In this document: positions 8,694 to 18,019 of the stretch, one piece after another | How the letters are laid out: every line of letters begins with the position of its first letter | How positions within the stretch are numbered: the first letter of the stretch is position 1 | Origin: Turicibacter sp. TJ11 | GTDB lineage: Bacteria; Bacillota_I; Bacilli_A; MOL361; Turicibacteraceae | NCBI RefSeq assembly: GCF_021497505.1 | Contig: NZ_CP069349.1 | Span: 1,827,001 to 1,891,000 of the forward strand | Length of the DNA stretch: 64,000 nucleotides | Direction of reading: 5' to 3' | Notes under the pieces: generated by a model | Seen by the model: only the letters and a program-made list of their open reading frames with translations | Database searches by the model: none | What the model was told of the DNA's origin: nothing | Position numbers and translations under genes: made by a program

Positions 8694-9593
8694 TTATTGA
8701 TCTAATTCTGACCACTCATTAATATTTCCAGTATAAATATTTTTAATTTGATCTTTAGTAATATCTGAAACCTCATTTGATGGATTGACTACGACTGCAA
8801 TTCCATCTTTACATAATGTTGTTACTTCTAGTCCTGACTCTAATTCAGACTCTTTAATTTCACGAGAAGCAAATCCTAGTGTATAAGTTCCATCAATGGC
8901 ATTTTTTACTCCTGTTCCTGAACCCGTTGCATCATATGTATAAGTAACATTCGGGAATAAAGCTGTAAATTCTTTTGCTAATTCTTTAACAGCCTCTTCT
9001 GTTGAAGTTGAACCTCCCATAATAATATTTCCAGATAAGTTTTCATATTTTGTCACATCAAAAACTTCAGCATTTTCTGTATCAACGATCGTTCCTTTTG
9101 ATTCTAAGATTTCTAATCCATCTAATGATGAAGTAAACTCAATAAATGCTCGTTCAACATCTGTTATATTTTCTTCCATATACACCATTTCAAATGGACG
9201 TGAGACAGCGTATGTTCCATCTAAAACATTTTGAGCCGTTGGTTCTACCCCTTCAACCGTTAATCCTTTAATTTTATCATGATTTTCTTCTAAGGTTACA
9301 AACGAAACGTATCCAATTGAAGCATCATTTCCCGCTACGTAAGTGGCTACCACGCCATTTCCATCTTTGATCGTCGCATTAGCTGTTAATGGTTCTTGGT
9401 CTTCTCCATTAAATCCGATGATTTCTTCAAATGCTGAACGTGTTCCGGAACTCGCCTCGCGACTAACGACGTCAATCGCCCCTTGAACGACCTCCGTTTG
9501 ATTGGTTTGCTCTGAATTTTGATTGCTTGATCCACAAGCTGTCATTGAAAATGTCACTGCTGCTACTGCAGCTAAACTTAATAATTTTTTCAT
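8694..9593 (-). CDS. pstS: Phosphate-binding lipoprotein PstS with swapped domain order
   Basis: The product is a lipoprotein: MKKLLSLAAVAAVTFSMTAC with lipobox cysteine. I start it at the ATG at 9593, ten bases after GGAGG. The order of its conserved parts is reversed relative to ordinary PstS. The segment IDVVSREASSGTRSAFEE, normally in the middle of the protein, comes first (about 43-60 of the longer frame). The usual N-terminal part GNIIMGGSTSTEEAV begins only near 191, followed by TGSGTGV and FASREIKESE. The protein ends with IYTGNINEWSEL, which normally leads into the VSRE segment. It is therefore a circular permutation, with both phosphate-binding halves present. The product captures phosphate for PstCAB. 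Confidence 0.93.
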   Translation of the reverse strand: MKKLLSLAAVAAVTFSMTACGSSNQNSEQTNQTEVVQGAIDVVSREASSGTRSAFEEIIGFNGEDQEPLTANATIKDGNGVVATYVAGNDASIGYVSFVTLEENHDKIKGLTVEGVEPTAQNVLDGTYAVSRPFEMVYMEENITDVERAFIEFTSSLDGLEILESKGTIVDTENAEVFDVTKYENLSGNIIMGGSTSTEEAVKELAKEFTALFPNVTYTYDATGSGTGVKNAIDGTYTLGFASREIKESELESGLEVTTLCKDGIAVVVNPSNEVSDITKDQIKNIYTGNINEWSELDQ

Positions 9594-9663
9594 AATCTTC
9601 ATTCCTCCATGACTTCCTCTGTCTTCTTGATAAACTAATTTTAATATAAATGAATGATTTGAA

Positions 9664-9702
9664 TATTAATTTTCTGTTAAGAAACAGTTAAATTATGATT
9701 AA
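9664..9702 (-). promoter_or_regulatory. Pho box upstream of pstS
   Basis: On the minus strand TTAATC, TTAACT, TTAACA and TTAATA occur every 11 bases (plus-strand starts 9697, 9686, 9675, 9664). This is the PhoP-binding arrangement, in the orientation of pstS and just upstream of an AT-rich -10-like region. Confidence 0.75.
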
Positions 9703-9734
9703 TATTAGCTTGCAATTCATCAACCATTTTATAC

Positions 9735-9763
9735 AAAAAAGAAGTAAGCTTAGCTTACTTCTT
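9735..9763 (-). terminator. Terminator overlapping the phoR stop codon
   Basis: AAGAAGTAAGC and GCTTACTTCTT pair around a three-base loop, with a run of six Ts on the minus strand. The stop codon of phoR (9755-9757) is inside the stem. Confidence 0.8.
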
Positions 9764-11092
9764 TTGTTTTTCGGGTAATGTGACAATAAATCGACTTCCC
9801 TGATTAAGTTCACTTTTAACCTTTATACTTCCTCCATGCGCCTCAATTATTGATAACACGATAGATAATCCAAGTCCTGTTCCACCCGTGTGTCGTGATC
9901 TTGCTTTATCCACTCGATAAAAGCGCTCGAAAATATGCGGAATATCTGCTTTAGGAATCCCAATCCCTTGATCGATGACTTCAACCTCAATTATTGAACT
10001 ACGCTGCCTCAGTTTGATTGTAATAGTCGTTTTCTCACCTGAATAATGAATGGCATTAGTCATTAAATTAAGAAAGCAGTGTTGCAATCTAATATAATCC
10101 CCCTGGACATAACACGTTCCTGATGCTTCAAGCGTTATTTTTTGATTTTTTAAATTTGCAATATTTAATGTTTGAACAATACAATCTGTTAATAATTCAT
10201 TTAAGCAAATCTGATCCGTGTTGTGTTTGATTTGATCATACTCATAACGATTAATTAGAAGCAAATCTTTAACAAGTTGCTCCATCCGATTGTTCTCTTC
10301 TTTAATGATATTTAAAAACTCATCGCATGCCTGTGAGTCATTTTTGGCACCGTTAATTAAAATCTCCGTACAACCTTTAATTGCGCTAATTGGTGTTTTA
10401 AGCTCATGTGAAACATTTCCAAAAAACTCTTTTTGTAAGATCTGATATTTTTTAAATTCCGTTATATCATGAAACAATACAACAGCCCCATTAAAATCTT
10501 CATTCTCATTAAAAATAGGATGAGCTGTTGAATTGTAATATTTTTGATTAATTTCTAGTTGTTTTTTTCTGGTGGATTCACAAATAAGTGCATCTTCAAG
10601 AATTTTACGTAACGGTTCATTTTTAACATCTTGAAACGTAATCTTTTTTAAAGCTGACATATTGACCCATTCTTTGAACCGATTGTTCGCATATTCAAGC
10701 TCTCCATTAATATTTAAAATAACCATCGGATCTTGAATACTATTTGTAATAATACTAATAATTTGCATATTTCGACGATTTCTAAATTCTTGTTTTTGAA
10801 TAAATCTCATTAATTTATTGTATTGAATTCCTAAAATCTCTTGTTGTTCAATAACAAGTGGAGCAATATGACTCCAGTCTTTATGCTCTTGAATACTAGC
10901 AGCTACTTCATCATAACGCTTCAATTGATTTAAATAAGTTAACGAACGTTTATACTGCATCGTCATTAAAATAAGTAAGATAAATAAAAATAAAAGAGTC
11001 ACTTCACTATCTTGTTGACTATAAAGATTAGCCACTAATAAAAGAGTAAAAACAATATAAAACGAGATGAGTTCATGTCGGCTATCTATCAT
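9755..11092 (-). CDS. phoR: Phosphate-response sensor histidine kinase PhoR
   Basis: At 445 residues this kinase has two N-terminal membrane segments (about 7-25 and 30-46) with almost no loop between them, then a PAS domain (IQDPMVILNINGELEYANNR), a HisKA domain with FFGNVSHELKTPISAIKG, and an ATPase domain with DQGIGIPKADIPHIFERF and GGTGLGLSIV. The lack of an outer sensor domain suggests that it reads phosphate through the Pst system and PhoU. It overlaps phoP by 11 bases and lies directly upstream of pstS. The PhoR name rests on this context. Confidence 0.92.
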   Translation of the reverse strand: MIDSRHELISFYIVFTLLLVANLYSQQDSEVTLLFLFILLILMTMQYKRSLTYLNQLKRYDEVAASIQEHKDWSHIAPLVIEQQEILGIQYNKLMRFIQKQEFRNRRNMQIISIITNSIQDPMVILNINGELEYANNRFKEWVNMSALKKITFQDVKNEPLRKILEDALICESTRKKQLEINQKYYNSTAHPIFNENEDFNGAVVLFHDITEFKKYQILQKEFFGNVSHELKTPISAIKGCTEILINGAKNDSQACDEFLNIIKEENNRMEQLVKDLLLINRYEYDQIKHNTDQICLNELLTDCIVQTLNIANLKNQKITLEASGTCYVQGDYIRLQHCFLNLMTNAIHYSGEKTTITIKLRQRSSIIEVEVIDQGIGIPKADIPHIFERFYRVDKARSRHTGGTGLGLSIVLSIIEAHGGSIKVKSELNQGSRFIVTLPEKQKK

Positions 11093-11777
11093 TTGTTTCG
11101 TCCTCTAACATATATCCAACTCCACGAATTGTCTTAATTTTAATGCCATATGGTTTTAACTTATCTCTAATTTTAAAAATATGAACATCAACAATACGTG
11201 TATCCCCGTCATATTCAAATCCCCATAATTGATCAAGTAAAATATCTCGAGAAAGAGCCTTACCTTTATTTTTAATTAAAAATTCGAGCAATTCATATTC
11301 TTTTAAGGTAAAGTCAACCACTTGCTCATCAACTAACACCTCAAAACGACTGCTATCTAATTTAATTTGTTGATAACTTAAATACATTTTATTCTCTTTA
11401 GCTGATAAAACATCTTTACGTCTAATAATCGCTTTAACTTTAGAAACCACTTCCCTTGAGGAAAAAGGTTTCGTCATATAGTCATCGGCCCCCACATCTA
11501 AGCCAAGCACACGATCGAGTTCATCATCACGTGCTGATAACATGACAATATAAGTGGAATTTCCATGTTGACGTAATTCTTTACACACTGAAAATCCATC
11601 ACGCTTTGGCAACATGATATCAAGCAGCATCACATCATATTGATTTGCTAATGCTTTTTGTAATCCTTCTTCTCCATCAGAAGCTAGATCGACTGAAAAT
11701 CCTGATTGCATTAAGTCATATTGTAAAATACGTTGAATAGAAATTTCATCTTCTACCACTAATACTTTTTTTCCCAT
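11082..11777 (-). CDS. phoP: Phosphate-response regulator PhoP
   Basis: An OmpR-family regulator of about 231 residues. The receiver domain has the acidic pair VVEDE, the phosphorylated Asp in MLLDIMLPKRDG and the Lys in MTKPF. The C-terminal winged helix includes FTLKEYELLEFLIKN and RIVDVHIFKIRDKL. I take the ATG at 11777; the TTG one codon earlier is less likely. It is the first gene of phoPR, and matching Pho boxes lie upstream of pstS and pstC. Confidence 0.93.
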   Translation of the reverse strand: MGKKVLVVEDEISIQRILQYDLMQSGFSVDLASDGEEGLQKALANQYDVMLLDIMLPKRDGFSVCKELRQHGNSTYIVMLSARDDELDRVLGLDVGADDYMTKPFSSREVVSKVKAIIRRKDVLSAKENKMYLSYQQIKLDSSRFEVLVDEQVVDFTLKEYELLEFLIKNKGKALSRDILLDQLWGFEYDGDTRIVDVHIFKIRDKLKPYGIKIKTIRGVGYMLEDETNDR

Positions 11778-11879
11778 CAACTAACACCACCAAAATCAAA
11801 TGTAATTATGTTTATTTTATCATAATCCTCTTATCGCTTCTGTTAATTTTTTGTTAATGACTATCGATAGAAATAAAAA

Positions 11880-11988
11880 AACTCCCCTTTGGTACCCTTA
11901 CTCACATAAAACTAAATGCTTAAGGCTGCTACATTCCTGTCCTGACCTGGTTCACACCGTCCTATTGAATAAGGGTACCAAAAGAGAG
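11880..11988 (-). ncRNA. ffs: Signal recognition particle RNA (small bacterial type)
   Basis: On the minus strand the core GGTCAGGACAGGAATG followed by GTAGCAGCC is the conserved SRP helix-8 tip. The outer arms CTCTTTTGGTACCCTTA and TAAGGGTACCAAAGG pair to close the molecule, followed by a T run. The length of about 105 bases fits a short SRP RNA lacking the Alu domain. It lies after tadA, as in Bacillus. Exact ends are estimated. Confidence 0.93.
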
Positions 11989-12032
11989 TTTCAATTGATA
12001 CACGTTCAGTATATCAATTTCACCCTTGATTG

Positions 12033-12515
<483 letters not shown>

Positions 12516-12596
12516 TTATTTATTCTTTTTTAATTTATTCTATGATAAAATAAGTTTGTTATCAAGACTAAATAAAGGAAGTCTGAGGTGAGGATG

Positions 12597-12809
12597 ATGG
12601 CTAAAACATTTATGCTAAATGTGGAGAATTTAAGTTCAAATGAAGATATCGAAAAAATTAAATCTTATTTTGAAACAAATTTAGAGGGTGTGGAAAAGTT
12701 AGATATCAATCTTTCTTTAAAATTAGTTTCTGTTCATTATAATGAAGGGATTGGTTCCCCGAAATATATTTTAGATGCATTCAACCACTTAGGTTATACT
12801 GTTCGTTAA
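12597..12809 (+). CDS. Small HMA-fold-like protein without the metal-binding cysteines
   Basis: The product has about 70 residues and the beta-alpha-beta-beta-alpha-beta pattern of heavy-metal-associated domains (FMLNVENLSSNEDIEKI, then GVEKLDINLSLKLVSVHY, then ILDAFNHLGYTV). The CxxC pair that binds copper is replaced by NLSS, so metal binding by that site is unlikely. The start is probably the ATG at 12597, six bases after GAGGTG; GTG at 12588 and ATG at 12594 are alternatives. It is a single gene, divergent from tadA. Function unknown. Confidence 0.7.
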   Translation: MAKTFMLNVENLSSNEDIEKIKSYFETNLEGVEKLDINLSLKLVSVHYNEGIGSPKYILDAFNHLGYTVR

Positions 12810-12871
12810 AGCGATCTTTTAACAAGTTTCACTATTTTTCATATTTTATAATGACTTATTTTTCTTAATTT

Positions 12872-12905
12872 AAAAGAGATTATCCACAGATAATCTCTTT
12901 TTTTA
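12872..12905. terminator. Bidirectional terminator
   Basis: AAAGAGATTATC and GATAATCTCTTT pair around a short loop, with A and T runs on either side, between the convergent HMA-like gene and mntR. Confidence 0.8.
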
Positions 12906-12963
12906 TTGATCGTAAATATTTTTATCAATAAAATGCCCAAAGATTGTATCTTAAGCATTCACT

Positions 12964-13329
12964 TTAGTTTTTTAACATTTCTTTCATTCTTTCAAATGTT
13001 TCCATACTAATGACATGTTCAATGCGGCAAGCATCTTTATCCGCTAATTGTTCATCGATTTGTAGCGTTTGAATTAAAAATTGTTTAATGAGACAATGAC
13101 GTTCATAAATAGCCGTTGCTTGATTATGACCCATTTCAGTCAATTCAATTTGACCATTTTTTTCAATCGTAATCAATCCCGCTTTTTTTAAAATCCCCAT
13201 CGCTCGACTAACGCTTGGTTTTGAATAGTTCAATTCATTAGCGATATCAATCGAACGAACAAAACCATTTTTTCTATTCAAAATTAATATTGTTTCTAAG
13301 TAATTTTCACCCGACTCTTGTAATTTCAT
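12964..13329 (-). CDS. mntR: DtxR/MntR-family metal-dependent repressor
   Basis: About 121 residues from the ATG at 13329, which follows GGGTGGG; the TTG at 13347 is less likely. The N-terminal winged helix includes NYLETILILNRKNGFVRS and SKPSVSRAMGILKKAGL. The dimerisation part has the MntR-type metal ligands in YERHCLIKQFL and DACRIEHVIS. The family senses Mn(II) and represses Mn import. No Mn importer gene is nearby, but the Mn efflux gene mntP is 46 kb away in this window. The C-terminus is slightly shorter than in Bacillus MntR. Confidence 0.85.
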   Translation of the reverse strand: MKLQESGENYLETILILNRKNGFVRSIDIANELNYSKPSVSRAMGILKKAGLITIEKNGQIELTEMGHNQATAIYERHCLIKQFLIQTLQIDEQLADKDACRIEHVISMETFERMKEMLKN

Positions 13330-13680
13330 ATACCCACCCAATCTCAAAATTTAAATCTATCATTATTATCTCTAGTTTAACCACGATCGTCATCCCCAAA
13401 ACAAACCATACTTTTAAAACTATATTGTTTCAAAGAAAATCAATAAATAACAATGATTAAAAGTCTTGACGATTTACACGTATTTAAATTGATGAATCGT
13501 TAATTTATTTCATCAAACGTCTATTAAACGAAACGACATTACTTCTAGTGCAAACCTATATTCAGTATTTCTTTCATCTTATCATAGTTTACTTCTTACA
13601 TTCAACTTTTATACTTTGATCGATTGTCTCCTTCTAATAGCAAATCAATGAAAACTTATCCACAGTTATTCATTTCAAAT
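13330..13680. other. Intergenic stretch upstream of mntR
   Basis: About 350 AT-rich bases with many stops in all frames. It must hold the mntR promoter, but no hexamer pair stands out. Confidence 0.35.
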
Positions 13681-13710
13681 AAAAAAAGGCTTCTTCTGAA
13701 GCCCTTTTTT
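13681..13710 (-). terminator. Second terminator downstream of tRNA-Ser
   Basis: GGCTTC-TTCT-GAAGCC flanked by A and T runs on both sides. It works on either strand and follows the closer tRNA terminator. Confidence 0.65.
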
Positions 13711-13747
13711 GTACCCTACTATTATCACGATATTTTTTTACAAACAA

Positions 13748-13776
13748 TAAAAAAAAATCACACGTAATGTGTGAAT
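13748..13776 (-). terminator. Terminator of tRNA-Ser
   Basis: On the minus strand TCACAC-ATTAC-GTGTGA is followed by eight Ts, 14 bases after the tRNA 3' end. Confidence 0.7.
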
Positions 13777-13789
13777 TATTATCTTGTTA

Positions 13790-13882
13790 TGGCGGAGGAA
13801 GAGGGATTCGAACCCCCGCGACGCTTTCACGCCCTGTCGGTTTTCAAGACCGATCCCTTCAGCCGGACTTGGGTATTCCTCC
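13790..13882 (-). tRNA. tRNA-Ser (anticodon UGA)
   Basis: The 93-base gene has acceptor arms GGAGGAA and TTCCTCC, an encoded CCA end, a T-loop GGTTCGAATCC, and a long variable arm as expected for serine. The anticodon loop CTTGAAA within GGTCTTGAAAACC gives anticodon TGA, reading UCA and UCG/UCU by wobble. It stands alone. Confidence 0.97.
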
Positions 13883-13944
13883 GTATCAACAATATAGATT
13901 ATATCGATTTATAACTATATTGTCAATGATATTTTAAAATTTTT

Positions 13945-14547
13945 TTATTTTCTTAATCCTAAATGGTCTGGACGATCTTTAATTTCATGACAGTGACGAC
14001 AACGTGGCTCGTAAGCCTCTTTCGCTCCTACTTGAATAATTGGATCAAAATATGAAGCGGGTTGTCCATTAATTAAACGTTGTGAACGTGTTGCAGGTGC
14101 TCCACAAACACTACAAATCGAAGTTAACTTCGTCACAAATTCTGCTTTTGTTAATAAGGTCGGCATCGTTCCAAATGGTTCTCCACGGAAATCTTTATCT
14201 AGACCCGCAACAATGACACGAATTCCTTTATCAGCTAAATACTCAACGACATCAACAATGTTTTCTTCAAAGAATTGAACTTCATCGATGGCAACTGCGT
14301 ATGTATCTTCTTTAATATAATCTAAAATTTCAACTGGGTGTTCAATTGGGATTGATGGCATTTTTAATCCACTATGTGATACGACTTCATCTTCACTATA
14401 GCGATTATCAATAACTGGTTTGAATAAAAAATATGGACGTCGAGCAAAATCTAATCTTTTTAAACGGCGGATTAATTCCTCGGTTTTCCCTGCATACATA
14501 CTACCACAAATTGCTTCTACCCAACCTTCTTGTCGAACATCATACAT
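13945..14547 (-). CDS. tdk: Thymidine kinase
   Basis: The 200-residue type II thymidine kinase has a P-loop GSMYAGKT (15-22), the Walker B-like VAIDEVQFF, a lasso-domain zinc site formed by CSVCG and CRHC, and the substrate loop [15 protein letters not shown]. It phosphorylates salvaged thymidine to dTMP. Single gene after the tRNA. Confidence 0.97.
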   Translation of the reverse strand: MYDVRQEGWVEAICGSMYAGKTEELIRRLKRLDFARRPYFLFKPVIDNRYSEDEVVSHSGLKMPSIPIEHPVEILDYIKEDTYAVAIDEVQFFEENIVDVVEYLADKGIRVIVAGLDKDFRGEPFGTMPTLLTKAEFVTKLTSICSVCGAPATRSQRLINGQPASYFDPIIQVGAKEAYEPRCRHCHEIKDRPDHLGLRK

Positions 14548-14706
14548 TCTATGAACCCACCTTTCAGTCTATCTGACATTTATCTATTTTATCTAGCAAA
14601 ATTTGAACAGCTTGATAATTATAACAGATAATTATTTAAGGATTCAAGCGAACATTTTATTTTCTAAATGTTTTCTAAACCACGTAAAAAAAGACGATAA
14701 AATCAG

Positions 14707-15627
14707 TTACGATTGAATCGTCTTTTCGTTTTTTCGACTACATCCTTGTTGAATGGATAAGCTATTGGTACTTGAATCTAAAGTCACATAAGCCCCTAAT
14801 GGCAAAGTGATAATTGGATTGCAGTGTCCACTAGGAATATTATATGCCACAGGTTTAGTACAATCTCTAAACGTGCGTTTTAGTAATTTATTCGTTTCAT
14901 GTTTATCATAGACGTTGAAATCTCCTAGAATGATTCCCGCTGCATCACTCACCTTTCCACTATAAATGAGTTGAGTGAGTAAGCGATCAACTGCATAAAC
15001 GGGTTCATTGACTTCTTCAATAAATAAGATTTTTCCGCGTGTATCAATCTCATAAGGTGTTCCAAGTGTTGAGCAGATAATCGTTAAATTTCCACCCACT
15101 AAAATCCCTGAGGCTTGGCAAGCATCTTTATTATAATAAGGGACATCAATCAAATCAAATTCTGTTTCTCCCATCAACGTTTCTAAAAAATGATTCGTTG
15201 TTGTTTCATTTTTTAAAAGTAAATCTTTAATCATCGGTCCATGATAAGTGATTAGATGATGATATTGATTTAAAAATAAATGAAGATAAGTCACATCACT
15301 ATATCCTATCAGAGGTTTTGGATAATTTGAAAATTTAAAATTTTTAAAATGAGGGATAATTCGATTACAACCATATCCTCCTCGCATACATAAAATGGCC
15401 TCTACTTCATCATCAGCAAACATCATCATAATGTCTTCTGCCCGCTGTTGATCGGATAATCCTGCTAAATATTCCTGGCCTTCAAAGCAACTTGGAGCAA
15501 TAATGACATCAAAACCCATTTCTTTTAATAGCTCTTCCCCTTTAAATACTGTTTCACTTTCTAAAGGGCCTGAAGGTGCAACAATCGCAATCTTTCCTCC
15601 CCTTTTTAATGGTTTTGGTTCAATCAT
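14707..15627 (-). CDS. S66-family LD-carboxypeptidase
   Basis: At 306 residues this has the serine-peptidase pattern of family S66: nucleophile Ser110 in GYSDVTYLH, Glu near 204-205 in FIEEVNEP, and His268 in PSGHCNP. Family members remove the terminal D-Ala from cytoplasmic muropeptide tetrapeptides during wall recycling, and some cleave microcin C. No signal peptide is seen, so it acts in the cytoplasm. It lies 16 bases after the M20 amidohydrolase, so the two may act together on recycled peptides. Confidence 0.88.
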   Translation of the reverse strand: MIEPKPLKRGGKIAIVAPSGPLESETVFKGEELLKEMGFDVIIAPSCFEGQEYLAGLSDQQRAEDIMMMFADDEVEAILCMRGGYGCNRIIPHFKNFKFSNYPKPLIGYSDVTYLHLFLNQYHHLITYHGPMIKDLLLKNETTTNHFLETLMGETEFDLIDVPYYNKDACQASGILVGGNLTIICSTLGTPYEIDTRGKILFIEEVNEPVYAVDRLLTQLIYSGKVSDAAGIILGDFNVYDKHETNKLLKRTFRDCTKPVAYNIPSGHCNPIITLPLGAYVTLDSSTNSLSIQQGCSRKNEKTIQS

Positions 15628-15643
15628 GCTCTCTTCCCCCCGA

Positions 15644-16825
15644 TTATTGTTGTAATAACTGAAGTGTCGCTAACACTTGTAAACAGACACCAATTTTTAT
15701 TGCTTCTTCGTCAACATTAAAAGTGTCTTCATGTAAACTAGCTTGTATTCCATTCTCTAAGTTAGCCGTTCCTAGGTTATAAAAACAAGAAGGTACTGCC
15801 TGTGCAAAATAAGCAAAATCTTCAACTCCTAAACTTGGGTGTTCTAAAATAACAATTTTGTCTTCACCTAAAAGTTTCGTTGCTGTCTCAATCACAGAAT
15901 CAGTAATCACACGATCATTTATCAGTGGTGCATATCCTTCTTCAATCGTTACTTGAGCATTTCCCCCAAATGCTTTAGCTGTATTTTCTACAACCTCAAC
16001 GATTCTTTTTTTCATAAAGGTACGTGTTTCTTGATCAAGTGTTCTTAATGTTCCTCGAACGGTCACTTGATTACAAATCACATTCCCTGCACTTCCCCCC
16101 TCAATCATTCCTAAGCTTAAGACCGCTGATTGAAAAGGTGATAAGTTTCTACTCACTAAACTTTGTAACGCTGTAATTGTATGAGAGGCAATCAAAATAG
16201 CATCTATTCCATCTTGTGGATAGGCCCCGTGTGCTTGTTTTCCATGAATCGTTAGTGTAATAGTGTCACTAGCTGCATGACACTTCCCGTAGTGAAATCC
16301 GACCTCACCAACACTTAACGTTGGACGAACATGAAGTCCTAAAACATGATCAACTTTTGGGTTTTCCATGCACCCCGCTTCAATCATCGGTTTTGCTCCA
16401 CCCACAGTTTCTTCTGCTGGTTGAAAGAATAACTTAACATTCCCGTTATACTCATTTGCTAGTTGTTTTAAGATATAGGCGGCTCCGAGTAAAATAGTCG
16501 TATGAACATCATGTCCACAAGCATGCATTTTTCCAGCATACACCGAAGCATACGGAACCCCTGTTTTTTCTTCAATCGGAAGAGCATCCATATCCGCTCT
16601 TAATCCGATCGTTTTATTTCCTTGTTGTCCCTTAATCAATCCAACAATTGCCGTCTCTCCAATTCGTTGTGTTACCTCTATATTCCACTGCTTTAAAAAA
16701 TCTAAAACTAAAGCTGATGTTCGATATTCTTCTAAACCAAGTTCAGGATGTTGATGTAAATCTCGTCGAATACTTACAAGTTGTGGATAAATCTTTTCTA
16801 CCATCTCTTGCACTCTTTGATACAT
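15644..16825 (-). CDS. M20D-family amidohydrolase
   Basis: The 393-residue metallo-amidohydrolase has the metal-binding blocks GLRADMDALPI, MHACGHDVHT, FFQPAEE and a late His in ASLHEDTFN, with the dimerisation domain in the middle. Close families hydrolyse N-acyl amino acids, hippurate, or N-acetyl-diaminopimelate. The substrate cannot be told from sequence. It precedes the LD-carboxypeptidase in a two-gene operon, which favours a role with diaminopimelate-type wall peptides, but this is inference. Confidence 0.88.
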   Translation of the reverse strand: MYQRVQEMVEKIYPQLVSIRRDLHQHPELGLEEYRTSALVLDFLKQWNIEVTQRIGETAIVGLIKGQQGNKTIGLRADMDALPIEEKTGVPYASVYAGKMHACGHDVHTTILLGAAYILKQLANEYNGNVKLFFQPAEETVGGAKPMIEAGCMENPKVDHVLGLHVRPTLSVGEVGFHYGKCHAASDTITLTIHGKQAHGAYPQDGIDAILIASHTITALQSLVSRNLSPFQSAVLSLGMIEGGSAGNVICNQVTVRGTLRTLDQETRTFMKKRIVEVVENTAKAFGGNAQVTIEEGYAPLINDRVITDSVIETATKLLGEDKIVILEHPSLGVEDFAYFAQAVPSCFYNLGTANLENGIQASLHEDTFNVDEEAIKIGVCLQVLATLQLLQQ

Positions 16826-16916
16826 CTTTAATCCTCCTATCTCATAAGATAGTTCATTATATGCTAGTAGTGCTTTAAAAAATGTATAGTCAACAAGATA
16901 TTTTTCTCCCTCATAA

Positions 16917-16957
16917 CATAAAAGAGTAGAAAATCGTTAAGATTTTCTACTCTTTCT
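16917..16957 (-). terminator. Terminator after the MerR-family gene
   Basis: A perfect 15-bp stem: AAAGAGTAGAAAATC at 16921 pairs with GATTTTCTACTCTTT ending at 16955, with a five-base loop. Confidence 0.8.
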
Positions 16958-17004
16958 CAAACTATTTAGCCTTCTTTTTAGTTATAGTATTTAACATCAG
17001 GTCT

Positions 17005-17778
17005 TTATTTCTCATAAGAAGTATAGAATAAAATAGCATCACATAAAAACTGAGCTGCTCCTTTACCAATTGCATCATCATAATAGGCGGTAAATCGCTC
17101 ATCAGCAACATACATTTGCGCTAAGCCTGCATGAGCTTCTTTGCTATAGCTTGGCCACGTATACATTAACCAACGATGATGCATTTTAGCCACTTCTTGC
17201 GCTAACTCCCCTTGGGGATCATGACTTTTCATCGCTACACTTAATTGATTTAAAATATTTTCTCCAAGTTCGTTCATTTCCTGGAATGTTTCTTCGCTTA
17301 GATGATAAAATTTTTTATTAGCTGCTTCTATCCTTTCATCACCATAAGATTGGCGAAGTTCATCTCCGTATTTTTCTTCATTTTCTTGAATCATTTGTTG
17401 TTTTAGACCTTTAAATTTTTCTTCATTACTCATTTGTTTCTCTCCTTTTTTAGAAGAAATGGTTAATTTAATCGTTTCGATAACTAAATCTAATTGCGCT
17501 CTTTTTTCAAGCAATTTATGATAATGATTTGTTAAAGCGTTTAGTTCATCATAAGATGGATCGAATAAAATCTGCTTAATTTCATCAATTCCTAAATCAA
17601 GCGTTCGATAAAATAAAATCTGTTGTAATCGGTCAACTTCTTTTGATCCATAAATTCGATAGCCTGATGAACTTAGACGTTTAGGCTTTAAGATACCCAC
17701 TTCATCATAATAACGTAATGTTCGCGTACTAACTCCCGCTAGGTGAGCCAATTTTTGAATCGTATATTCCAAGGTCAT
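17005..17778 (-). CDS. MerR-family regulator with TipAS domain
   Basis: About 257 residues. The N-terminal MerR domain includes YTIQKLAHLAGVSTRTLRYY and SSSGYRIYGSKEVDRLQQI. A coiled-coil linker follows at about 80-115. The C-terminal half, with AHAGLAQMYVADERFTAYYD and AQFLCDAILFY, resembles the TipAS ligand-binding domain that in Streptomyces TipA captures thiopeptide antibiotics. In Firmicutes, similar proteins (Mta-like) activate efflux genes. No obvious target gene is adjacent, so it may act on itself or elsewhere. Confidence 0.88.
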   Translation of the reverse strand: MTLEYTIQKLAHLAGVSTRTLRYYDEVGILKPKRLSSSGYRIYGSKEVDRLQQILFYRTLDLGIDEIKQILFDPSYDELNALTNHYHKLLEKRAQLDLVIETIKLTISSKKGEKQMSNEEKFKGLKQQMIQENEEKYGDELRQSYGDERIEAANKKFYHLSEETFQEMNELGENILNQLSVAMKSHDPQGELAQEVAKMHHRWLMYTWPSYSKEAHAGLAQMYVADERFTAYYDDAIGKGAAQFLCDAILFYTSYEK

Positions 17779-17837
17779 CACCCCTTACCTGTTTATCTTA
17801 CTCATTAACGTAACGTAAAAGTCAATCCTAATTTTTA

Positions 17838-17872
17838 AAAAAACTGCCCTTTAAGTAAAGGACAGTTTTTTT
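17838..17872 (-). terminator. Terminator downstream of the unknown gene at 18020
   Basis: On the minus strand CTGTCCTTTA and TAAAGGGCAG pair with one U-G wobble and are followed by a T run. It lies about 150 bases after the gene and also insulates the MerR promoter. Confidence 0.65.
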
Positions 17873-18019
17873 ATTGAACTAGATAATAAGTGAGTATCAT
17901 TGGATACTTATTCATCATCAATATAAATGATGTGGATAAGTTTATTATCTTAACATTTTGAAAAAAGATAAAAGAATTCCATTTTATTAAAGAATACTTG
18001 TAATTAATAGGATCGCTAA

